63,846 nt of DNA. It comes from an uncultured Anaeroplasmataceae bacterium (GTDB lineage: Bacteria; Bacillota_I; Bacilli_A; Acholeplasmatales; Anaeroplasmataceae). Positions 44,896 through 51,581 of this stretch are shown piece by piece (position 1 is the stretch's first letter; every line of letters begins with the position of its first letter). The notes beneath the pieces were generated by a model, which worked only from the letters and a program-made list of their open reading frames with translations, was not told where the DNA came from and made no database searches. Where the stretch lies: positions 135,350 through 199,195 of the forward strand of contig CAJTTN010000003.1 of the NCBI GenBank assembly GCA_910579215.1, written 5' to 3'. Made by a program: the position numbers and the translations under genes.

Positions 44896-46125
44896 TTATG
44901 CAGCAGGGGTAGGTGTAGCTACGCCTTCAGCAATATCATAATTTTCAGTTTGAGCAAGTTTTCCATCCCAGCTTGGCTTTTCTCCCTTAGGCATAAGAAC
45001 GAATAAACAATTTGTTGCACCAGCAGGAGCACTAAACTTACCTGTTGCATCAACGCTCATCCATACACCATTTCCAGCAGATCCACCCCATACCCAAGCA
45101 TGTAAATCATACTCTTCTGGCATTGTAGCACCACCTTTTAAACTTGTCTCAATTGTAGTCAAATCAACTGTTGTATCTGCATATCTTACTACATATGCGC
45201 TACCATTTGCATCCCATGCCACAACATAATTGTTTGTTTGAGCTAATGCAAGATCCCAATCAGCCTTTTCAACATCGACAGGGAAGAAAGCAAATAATGC
45301 ATTTGTTATATCTGATGCTGCATTAAACTTGCCTGTTGCATCTACAGGAACCCATAAACCACTACCAGCTGCGCCACCCCATGTCCATGCATAGGTTACA
45401 TACTCTTCTGGCATTGTAGCACCATTAGCTAGATTATCAGCAAATGTAGTTGTATCCACTGTAAAATCATAGGTATCTCCGATTTCAGGTAATTCATCTG
45501 TAATTATACCATCTCTAATAAATAAATCTGTAGATTGTCCCAACTTATCTGGTGACTCCCAATCAGGGCTCTGTGTTCCCTTAGTAAAGAATACAAATAG
45601 GAAGTTGGTAGATCCTGTTGGAACAGTTACTGAGCCATCCTTACAAGGAACAAAGATATTTTCAGGTTCTCCACCCCATACCCAGCCAAATATCTCATAT
45701 TCTGCTGGAAGAGCATCAATATCCTTTAAATTATTTTCAACAAGTTCCATTGTATATGTCACTTTATCACCCTCAATTTCTTGAATTGGTTCTGTGATAG
45801 TGATATTCATAGTTACAGTAATTCCTTCATAGGTAACCTTTACAACATGGGTTTTAGCACCTTCAGTAGATAACTTAGCATAGTCATCTGCATTAATCAT
45901 GTCTTTAGTAACCTTTACCTCCTGTGTTGTACCATCACTCATTGTAACTCTTAAAGTAATATCAGCAATCTTCTGATCTATCTCTGTAGTTAAAATTGAA
46001 TTAGGTACAGTGTTTGGAATAACACTTACTTTTTCAACTTTTACTTCATTACTACATGCAACAAACAATGCACATGTAAGAACTAAAGCAATAGCTGAAA
46101 GCATTCTCCTTAAATATTTTTTCAT
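44896..46125 (-). CDS. Lipoprotein with three tandem starch-binding-like (CBM26-type) modules
   Basis: 409 residues. Lipobox FVAC (Cys24). An Ig-like (Big_3-type) domain of about 85 residues follows (SDGTTQEVKVTKDMINADDY). Then three modules of 75-95 residues repeat the same plan: EYxxxxWxWGG, a VPVDATGKF-like turn, a LFxFFP or LFVLMP strand, then W..x..QTxxY. This pattern of conserved tryptophans resembles CBM26 and related starch-binding modules. The first gene of the operon, it probably captures starch at the cell surface for the amylase, pullulanase and importer. I could not compare profiles, so the CBM assignment is a pattern judgment. Confidence 0.75.
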   Translation of the reverse strand: MKKYLRRMLSAIALVLTCALFVACSNEVKVEKVSVIPNTVPNSILTTEIDQKIADITLRVTMSDGTTQEVKVTKDMINADDYAKLSTEGAKTHVVKVTYEGITVTMNITITEPIQEIEGDKVTYTMELVENNLKDIDALPAEYEIFGWVWGGEPENIFVPCKDGSVTVPTGSTNFLFVFFTKGTQSPDWESPDKLGQSTDLFIRDGIITDELPEIGDTYDFTVDTTTFADNLANGATMPEEYVTYAWTWGGAAGSGLWVPVDATGKFNAASDITNALFAFFPVDVEKADWDLALAQTNNYVVAWDANGSAYVVRYADTTVDLTTIETSLKGGATMPEEYDLHAWVWGGSAGNGVWMSVDATGKFSAPAGATNCLFVLMPKGEKPSWDGKLAQTENYDIAEGVATPTPAA

Positions 46126-46272
46126 TTTCCTTTCTCCTTTGGTACGATAAAAATTTGTCTCCGGATTATACCAACTCCAATTTTATAGTTTATGGAAGAC
46201 TCATAAACTTCTCAATAAAACATTGAGTATATATTAAAGCCAAAGCGACTTTAATTGCTAATAAACGTGATA

Positions 46273-46290
46273 ATACCCCCCCCCGGGTAT
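46273..46290. repeat. Nine-cytosine homopolymer inside an inverted repeat
   Basis: ATACCC and GGGTAT flank a run of nine C (46276-46284) in a strongly AT-rich leader. Such tracts are prone to slipped-strand length change. It lies between the promoter and the first gene of the starch operon. It may also be a sequencing or assembly-sensitive spot. Confidence 0.7.
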
Positions 46291-46299
46291 TTTTCAGCC

Positions 46300-46323
46300 C
46301 CAAAAAGAGAATCCTCTTTTTGG
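46300..46323. other. Perfect 10-bp hairpin in the starch operon leader
   Basis: CCAAAAAGAG / CTCTTTTTGG (46300-46309 and 46314-46323) with a 4-base loop. On the plus strand it is followed by TTTTT and would look like a terminator, but no plus-strand gene leads into it. On the transcribed minus strand it lacks a T-run, so it is listed as a leader structure. Confidence 0.6.
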
Positions 46324-46383
46324 TTTTTCGGGAGAGGCATTTTAGTACCTATTTAGTTTGCTTTCACTCTTACTTATACTTTA

Positions 46384-46412
46384 ATTATATCAAACATTGT
46401 TAGCGTTTTCAA
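46384..46412 (-). promoter_or_regulatory. Starch operon promoter with a perfect cre-type operator
   Basis: TTGAAA (46407-46412) and TATAAT (46384-46389) on the minus strand are 17 bp apart. TGAAAACGCTAACA (46398-46411, minus strand) matches the cre consensus TGWAANCGNTNWCA at all 14 positions and overlaps the -35, a position expected to block RNA polymerase. It could bind CcpA or the neighbouring LacI-type repressor. Confidence 0.8.
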
Positions 46413-46450
46413 TTATAAAATCAAAAGATGATATATTTTTAGAATCTTTT

Positions 46451-46488
46451 GAAAAATAAAAGAGAATACGAAACAACTGCAATATTCT
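46451..46488 (-). terminator. Weak terminator after malQ
   Basis: On the minus strand a 6-bp stem AGAATA/TATTCT (46483-46488 with 46463-46468) is followed by CTTTTATTTTTC. It overlaps the malQ stop codon and sits just before the starch operon promoter. Confidence 0.4.
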
Positions 46489-47989
46489 AATGATTTCTAT
46501 TATACTTCATAATATAAACCTTTATTCTTGCGGCAAGCTTATCTGTCAATTGATTACCTTCGATACGATAGCTCCAATTTCTTGTAGAAACTGTAGACGG
46601 TAAATTCATTCTTGTAGAGCCATCCTGTGCTAATAAATCCTGAAAAGGTATGATGCATGTATTTGCTTTTGAAGCAAATGCAAGCTCAACTACTGTATCA
46701 GTCACAGCTTCGTAACTATTATCTTTAACATCAACATTTAGCTTTTGACATTCAGCCTTTAAATCATTCATAAATGTATTTATAGCTTCTGAATTTAAAT
46801 CTAATATATATTGATATATCGGCATATTATCATGAGTTCCTGTATAAACTACATAGTTTTCTGTATAATTAGAAGGTTTATGCTCATTATCTGGACTCCC
46901 ATCAAACGCAAATTCTAATACCTTCATCCCAGGATAAGAGGTTTGTCTCAATAGTGTTCTAACATGATCATCTATGAACCCTAAATCCTCAGCTACTATT
47001 CTAAATTCCGTCTTATCCTTAAATAAATCGAATTTAGGTCCATCTACCCATTCCCCAATTCTTGCATTAGGCATTCCAGCTGGAATAGTATAATATTGGG
47101 CAAATCCTCTAAAATGATCAATTCTTAAGATATCAAATAAAGCAAATGCTTTTTTTATTCTTTCATTCCACCAAGAATAATTTGTTTTTCTCATATACTC
47201 CCAATCATAAATTGGATTCCCCCAAAGTTGTCCATCTGCTGTAAAACAATCAGGTGGACAGCCCGCAACTAGCTTAGGTCCATGTGCCTCGTCTAATACA
47301 AACAATTCAGGATATTTCCAAACCTCTACACTATCATAGGCTACATATAATGGCATATCTCCCATTATTTCAATTTCCTTTTCTTTTGCATAAGCATGAA
47401 GCTCATTCCATTCATCTAAAAATTCAAATTGTGTCCAAACCCAAAACAGGTAATCTCTTTGATAATTTTTAATGATTTCCTTTTCTAAGTCCTCTGAATA
47501 CGTTCTATATTTTTCACTCCATAAATTCCATGGCTCATACTTATGCATAGCTTTAATTGTCATAAAAACTGCAAAATCTTTATAGTTGCCATCTTTTTCA
47601 AATTGAATAAAGCGAGCATCTCTTGTATTAAATTTTTCAAAAGCCAAACGTAAAACGTCTGTTTTTTCTGTGAATAATAGACTATAATTTACCTTCCCCG
47701 CATATTCACAAAACTTTCTTGTCTCATAATCCTTTTTCTTCAATAACCCTTTTTTATGAAGGATATCTAAATCAATCATATAGTAGTTTAGGGCAGTTGA
47801 AGAAACAGACTGATACGGAGAATCCCCATAGTTGGTTGGAACCAGTGGCAATACCTGCCAAATTTTCAAACCAGCCTTTTCCATCCAGTCAACAAAGCTA
47901 TAAGCAGCTGTTCCAAGTGTTCCAACTCCATAAGGGGAAGGTAAAGATGTGACATGCAAAAGAACTCCTGCATTTCGATTGAAATTCAT
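46487..47989 (-). CDS. malQ: 4-alpha-glucanotransferase (amylomaltase, GH77)
   Basis: 500 residues, cytoplasmic. It transfers maltosyl and longer units between maltodextrins, releasing glucose. Family landmarks: NAGVLLHVTSLPSPYGVGT at the start, DILRIDHFRGFAQYY with the nucleophile Asp, VAEDLGFI with the acid Glu, and TGTHDN with the third acid. A GAGG ribosome binding site (AGGAGGAAG) lies before the ATG. It is divergent from the lacI-type gene and shares its control region. Confidence 0.96.
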   Translation of the reverse strand: MNFNRNAGVLLHVTSLPSPYGVGTLGTAAYSFVDWMEKAGLKIWQVLPLVPTNYGDSPYQSVSSTALNYYMIDLDILHKKGLLKKKDYETRKFCEYAGKVNYSLLFTEKTDVLRLAFEKFNTRDARFIQFEKDGNYKDFAVFMTIKAMHKYEPWNLWSEKYRTYSEDLEKEIIKNYQRDYLFWVWTQFEFLDEWNELHAYAKEKEIEIMGDMPLYVAYDSVEVWKYPELFVLDEAHGPKLVAGCPPDCFTADGQLWGNPIYDWEYMRKTNYSWWNERIKKAFALFDILRIDHFRGFAQYYTIPAGMPNARIGEWVDGPKFDLFKDKTEFRIVAEDLGFIDDHVRTLLRQTSYPGMKVLEFAFDGSPDNEHKPSNYTENYVVYTGTHDNMPIYQYILDLNSEAINTFMNDLKAECQKLNVDVKDNSYEAVTDTVVELAFASKANTCIIPFQDLLAQDGSTRMNLPSTVSTRNWSYRIEGNQLTDKLAARIKVYIMKYNRNH

Positions 47990-48031
47990 AGTTCTTCCTC
48001 CTATTCATTTTAACGTACAATCCTATTCCTT

Positions 48032-48069
48032 ATTGTAAAACGTTTTCGTTTCTTGTGCAAGCGTTTTTT
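48032..48069 (-). promoter_or_regulatory. malQ promoter with two operator-like sites
   Basis: TTGCAC (48055-48060) and TACAAT (48032-48037) on the minus strand are 17 bp apart. The palindrome AAAACGTTTT (48037-48046) fills the spacer edge and TGCAAGCGTTTTTT (48056-48069, 11 of 14 cre positions) covers the -35. Both have the central CG of LacI-family operators. The divergent repressor gene starts nearby, so autoregulation is likely. Confidence 0.7.
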
Positions 48070-48138
48070 TCTAAAATCGAAATTTTTCAAAAAACAAGTA
48101 TATTTTTCGAAAAATTTTCGAATTAATTACGAAAAACA

Positions 48139-48167
48139 TTGATTTTTCAAAGTATTTTGATTATAAT
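48139..48167 (+). promoter_or_regulatory. Promoter of the LacI-type regulator gene
   Basis: TTGATT (48139-48144) and TATAAT (48162-48167) are 17 bp apart on the plus strand. The predicted transcript starts near 48174, so the in-frame ATG at 48170 lies upstream of it, supporting the ATG at 48188 as start. An AT-rich palindrome TTTTTCGAAAAA (48103-48114) lies further upstream. Confidence 0.7.
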
Positions 48168-48187
48168 CAATGAAAGAGGTGAGTCGT

Positions 48188-49192
48188 ATGAAAATAAAAG
48201 ATATTGCAAAGGAACTCCATCTTTCAGTATCTACTGTATCTAAAGCTCTTAACGGCGCATTTGATGTCTCTAAAGAAACAAAACAGCTCGTCATAGCCTA
48301 TGCAAAGACTCATGGATATAAATCTAGAGATGAACGCTTGACCGTAAAAACCTTACGAAGATTATGCTTTATCTATGATAACGTCAATGCTACAAGTCAA
48401 TCTAATATTATATTTCCATTAGGCCTATCCTTTTCTAATTATGCAAGAAAGCATAATTTTGAGGTTGTTCAGACCCCTATAAAAAATATAACAACCACCT
48501 ACAATGACTTTATGAAGCTAAATAATTTTGATGGAGCCTTTATTGCTGGTTTAAATTATAAAAGCAAAATTTTACCAGAATTAAAAAACACAACCTATCC
48601 AACCATTCTTTATGATAACGTAATGCTAGGAGATATGATTGCAACGATACATAATGAAAATATCAACACAATTGCTAGACTAGTAGAGCATTTAAAGGAA
48701 AACAATCATTCTAAAATTGGTTTTATCCACGGAGATCGAAATTCCTTTGTTAGCAACGAACGCTTTGCAGGCTATATCATCGGACAGGTAATGAACCATA
48801 TGGAGTATAAGCCTGAATACGTATATTATGGTAGTTTTGAAGAGGAGTCAGGCTTTGAAGCAGCAGCCTATTTTGCCAAAACTGACGTGACAGCAATCGT
48901 ATGTGCAAGTGATTTGATTGCCATAGGATTAATCCGTGGATTTGAATCCCTTGGAATACAAGTACCCACGGATATATCTGTGACAGGCTATGACGATCTT
49001 GAAATATCAAAATACATTAAACCCGCCCTAACTACTATAAAACAAGATTTAGATTTAATTGGTGAAAAAGCCTTTATGCTACTAACAAGTATTCTTATGA
49101 ATCGTTCAAGCCAGAGAGTGGTAATTAGTGGTGAGATTATGTATAGAGATTCTGTAGCACCTATGCATCCAAGAAAGAAATTAGAGATTTAA
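48188..49192 (+). CDS. LacI-family transcription regulator, probable maltose/starch repressor
   Basis: 334 residues. The N-terminal helix-turn-helix is IKDIAKELHLSVSTVSKALN with the hinge-type region after it; the rest is a periplasmic-binding-protein-like effector domain (FDGAFIAGLNY, IGFIHGDRNSFVSNERFAGY, AIVCASDLIAIGLIRGFESLG, SVTGYDDLEIS). The start is the ATG five bases after GAGGTGA. Likely effector is a maltodextrin or sugar phosphate; targets are probably malQ, the starch operon and perhaps the pectin genes. CcpA itself is a less likely identity because of the malQ-divergent location. Its 3' end overlaps glmM by 32 bp. Confidence 0.9.
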   Translation: MKIKDIAKELHLSVSTVSKALNGAFDVSKETKQLVIAYAKTHGYKSRDERLTVKTLRRLCFIYDNVNATSQSNIIFPLGLSFSNYARKHNFEVVQTPIKNITTTYNDFMKLNNFDGAFIAGLNYKSKILPELKNTTYPTILYDNVMLGDMIATIHNENINTIARLVEHLKENNHSKIGFIHGDRNSFVSNERFAGYIIGQVMNHMEYKPEYVYYGSFEEESGFEAAAYFAKTDVTAIVCASDLIAIGLIRGFESLGIQVPTDISVTGYDDLEISKYIKPALTTIKQDLDLIGEKAFMLLTSILMNRSSQRVVISGEIMYRDSVAPMHPRKKLEI

Positions 49193-50453
49193 TTTTTTCC
49201 ATATAGGAGGCAACCAATTCTTTTGTTTTCGCCATAATACTGATGCGAATACAATCCTCTGTTCCCGAAGGACGAACTATAATTTTACAGTCCTCCTTAG
49301 CCTCCTCTTTAAGCTTACTAAGCTCCTGCTGTAGTGGTTCTCCCATTACAGCATTTTTATTTTGAACAACCACATTTTCTAAGCGATTAGGATAAAGAGA
49401 AATTTTTTCTACCCAATCCTCTATGGTAGTATGAGTTTCCTCTAGTATAGCAATGACTTGCATAGCGATAAAAATTCCATCTCCAATTAAAGAATTTTTG
49501 GAATATATAATATGTCCACTATTTTCTCCACCTAGGCTTAAGTCCTGCTCTTTAATTGCTTCGGCGACATAACGGTCTCCTACTGGAACCTCTATTACTC
49601 TTATACCCTCCTTTTGGAGTCCTGCTATAATTCCAGGATTGCTCATTATAGTCAAAACAACAGCATTATTCTTTAGACGATTTTTTTCTTTTAAATAGCA
49701 CGCTAAAATATATATCAAATGATCTCCAGAAATAGCCTCCCCATACTTATTCACAAATTGAACTCGATCACCATCACCATCAAAGGCTATCCCCAAATCA
49801 CAATGCTTTTCTACAACTAAATCTGAAAGTGCCTTTAAATGAGTAGATCCACATGCCTCATTAATATTAGTTCCTGTAGGATAATTCCCCATAATTTCAA
49901 GATAGGGCGTCATGAGCCGAAATAATAATGGTGCCGTTTTATAGGTGGCGCCATTTGCACAATCTATAGCTATTTTTAGGTTGGTTGGGAAAATAGATTT
50001 AGACAGCATCAAATGATAGTCACGTATGGCCATTGGATTATTTATAAATTTGCCCATAGGGGATTGCACTAGACTTTTTCTTTCCATTGCCTGTTCTAGC
50101 TTCTCCTCTTCCTCTAGTGTAAGCTTTCTTCCCTGATATATTACTTTTATACCATTATCCTGATAAGGATTATGAGAAGCTGTAATAATAACCCCAATAG
50201 CATCTCTTATTTTTGATAAATAAATAAGTCCAGGTGTAGAGATAACCCCAACATACTCTACATCCATTCCTTGAGAAAGACAGCCTGCTATCATTTGAAA
50301 AGCAAGCATATCCTTAGATATTCTTGTATCTGTACCAATCACAACATGCTTTGTATTTAGTATTTTTAAAGCTCTACTTAGAGACAAAGCTAACTCTAAG
50401 GTAAGTGTTTCATTAGGAATCCCTCTAATTCCATCTGTACCAAAATATTTCAT
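49161..50453 (-). CDS. glmM: Phosphoglucosamine mutase GlmM
   Basis: 430 residues. It converts glucosamine-6-phosphate to glucosamine-1-phosphate for UDP-GlcNAc and cell-wall synthesis. The start KYFGTDGIRG is the GlmM hallmark; the phosphoserine loop is ITASHNPYQDNGIKV, the metal loop DGDGDRVQF, the sugar loop GGENSGHI, the phosphate loop RPSGTEDCIRI. The family average is about 445, so this is slightly short. The ATG at 50451-50453 is preferred to one nine bases upstream that nearly touches AGAGGG. Convergent with the LacI-type gene, overlapping its end. Confidence 0.92.
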   Translation of the reverse strand: MKYFGTDGIRGIPNETLTLELALSLSRALKILNTKHVVIGTDTRISKDMLAFQMIAGCLSQGMDVEYVGVISTPGLIYLSKIRDAIGVIITASHNPYQDNGIKVIYQGRKLTLEEEEKLEQAMERKSLVQSPMGKFINNPMAIRDYHLMLSKSIFPTNLKIAIDCANGATYKTAPLLFRLMTPYLEIMGNYPTGTNINEACGSTHLKALSDLVVEKHCDLGIAFDGDGDRVQFVNKYGEAISGDHLIYILACYLKEKNRLKNNAVVLTIMSNPGIIAGLQKEGIRVIEVPVGDRYVAEAIKEQDLSLGGENSGHIIYSKNSLIGDGIFIAMQVIAILEETHTTIEDWVEKISLYPNRLENVVVQNKNAVMGEPLQQELSKLKEEAKEDCKIIVRPSGTEDCIRISIMAKTKELVASYMEKIKSLISFLDA

Positions 50454-50548
50454 AACTATCATTTCCCTCTATATCATAAGCATGATACTACCTCCGCACT
50501 TAAATCATCCTTACTATCCTAACATAGAGTCATGTTGAAAGATGAAAA

Positions 50549-50578
50549 ATTGTATCAAAACATTCAATTTTCATACAA
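50549..50578 (-). promoter_or_regulatory. Candidate glmM promoter
   Basis: TTGTAT (50573-50578) and TACAAT (50549-50554) on the minus strand are 18 bp apart, about 95 bp before the glmM start. The 222-bp gap between glmM and the SARP-type gene holds no other gene; a short GACC/GGTC stem followed by a T-rich tract (50610-50639) may be the terminator of the SARP-type gene. Confidence 0.4.
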
Positions 50579-50675
50579 GATTAGTGCTTATCTATAGTTA
50601 GTATATTATAAAGAGAAAAAGAAAAGACCTTGTACGGTCCATTCTATTACTAAAAATTACAAATTATATCCAAAA

Positions 50676-51476
50676 TTAAATAGTAAAGAAATGCTCTCTT
50701 TTAATTTTTATTGTATCTAATTCGGATTGAAATTCTATTGACCAATCATAGCTTGGTAAAAATATACCATTATATGCTAAAGAGGGCTTTAAAAGATATT
50801 CCCAATAATCACATTCTATGTTTTGCTTGTGTAAAAACAGCTGAGCCCTTTTAAATTCTACAACAAACAATATTTGATATTCCTTTAAGGTTTTTCTTAA
50901 CTTCCAAATGGCATCTCGATAAAGACGCTTAGCTAATTCTACAGCCTTATCTGGCCATAAATGACAAATCGCATCAGACATATTCAATGATCTTCCATTA
51001 TAGGTTATAAGTAATGCAAATAGCTCCTTTGCCTTTGCAGAAATAAATTTAATAATTTTCTGATTTATAAAGACATCAAAGGAACCAAAGGTCTTGATAC
51101 TTATCTTTTTACTAACACTTGATTTAAGTACATCAATATAGGATTGGATTTGATCTACAATAAGAGGCTTTTCACATACACCTAAGACATTTTCTTTAAA
51201 TTCCATGAAAAGCTGCTTGGCTACCTGTTCTTCTCCCATAAAAACAATTTTTATATCCTTTTGCAAGGATAAAATTTGTTTAGCAACATCTACACCATTT
51301 CTATTATCTAGCTTTAAGCTTAAAAAGATACCATCTATCCTATTAGCCCTCAAATAAGATAAAATACAAGATAAATCTCCTTTAAAAAATTTATATTCTA
51401 TATCGTACTCATTTACTAAAATTTTTAAAAAGCAGGTTAAAGATGTCATATCATCATCGACAATAATAATTTTCAT
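50676..51476 (-). CDS. SARP-type response regulator with a degenerate receiver domain
   Basis: 266 residues. Residues 1-115 form a CheY-like receiver with the acidic cluster D7-D8-D9 and the lysine of CEKPLIVDQI, but the phosphoacceptor position is Ser53 (IFLSLKLDNRNG), and the +4 proline is Asp57. Residues 125-215 are an OmpR/SARP winged helix (KTFGSFDVFINQKIIKF, KAKELFALLITYNGR, LWPDKAVELAKRLYRDA, WKLRKTL), followed by the start of a BTAD-like segment (DYWEYLLKPSLAYNG). This is the SARP family of response regulators. No histidine kinase lies nearby. Its own promoter and that of the LRR lipoprotein carry the same direct repeats. Confidence 0.85.
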   Translation of the reverse strand: MKIIIVDDDMTSLTCFLKILVNEYDIEYKFFKGDLSCILSYLRANRIDGIFLSLKLDNRNGVDVAKQILSLQKDIKIVFMGEEQVAKQLFMEFKENVLGVCEKPLIVDQIQSYIDVLKSSVSKKISIKTFGSFDVFINQKIIKFISAKAKELFALLITYNGRSLNMSDAICHLWPDKAVELAKRLYRDAIWKLRKTLKEYQILFVVEFKRAQLFLHKQNIECDYWEYLLKPSLAYNGIFLPSYDWSIEFQSELDTIKIKREHFFTI

Positions 51477-51509
51477 ACATACATCTACTCCTATAATCTA
51501 AGTAAATTT

Positions 51510-51540
51510 ATTCTATCATTCAAAGTGCCGTAAAAGTGCC
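51510..51540 (-). promoter_or_regulatory. Promoter of the SARP-type gene with 11-bp direct repeats
   Basis: On the minus strand two copies of GGCACTT (51534-51540 and 51523-51529), start to start 11 bp, precede TAGAAT (51510-51515) by 7 bp. No -35 hexamer is recognisable. This is the arrangement known for SARP activators, which bind heptamer direct repeats at 11-bp spacing overlapping the -35. The same element is at the LRR lipoprotein gene. Confidence 0.7.
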
Positions 51541-51541
51541 A

Positions 51542-51573
51542 AACAAAAAGGATAATGGTTAAACCCATTATCC
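51542..51573 (-). terminator. Terminator after the LRR lipoprotein gene
   Basis: A 9-bp stem GGATAATGG/CCATTATCC (51550-51558 and 51565-51573, 6-base loop) is followed on the minus strand by TTTTTGTTT. It lies directly between the LRR gene and the SARP-type promoter. Confidence 0.88.
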
Positions 51574-51581
51574 CATATAAA

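Larger units (their letters stand above)
46126..46377 (-). other. Long structured 5' leader of the starch operon
   Basis: About 250 nt lie between the predicted transcription start and the lipoprotein ATG with no gene. It contains a perfect 10-bp hairpin (46300-46323), a GC tract (46273-46290), and weaker stems ATTAAAG/CTTTAAT, CTCAAT/ATTGAG and TTTATG/CATAAA. An extended -10 (TGGTATAAT on the minus strand) about 50 bp before the ATG could be a second promoter. I do not recognise a known riboswitch class. Confidence 0.45.

Noticed and set aside
46300..46333. Plus-strand terminator-like hairpin followed by TTTTT
   Set aside because: No plus-strand gene leads into it. It lies in the leader of a minus-strand operon, so it is described as a leader hairpin.
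48170..48187. Start of the LacI-type gene at the ATG at 48170
   Set aside because: It lies three bases after the -10 hexamer, upstream of the expected transcript start, and GAGGTGA fits the ATG at 48188.
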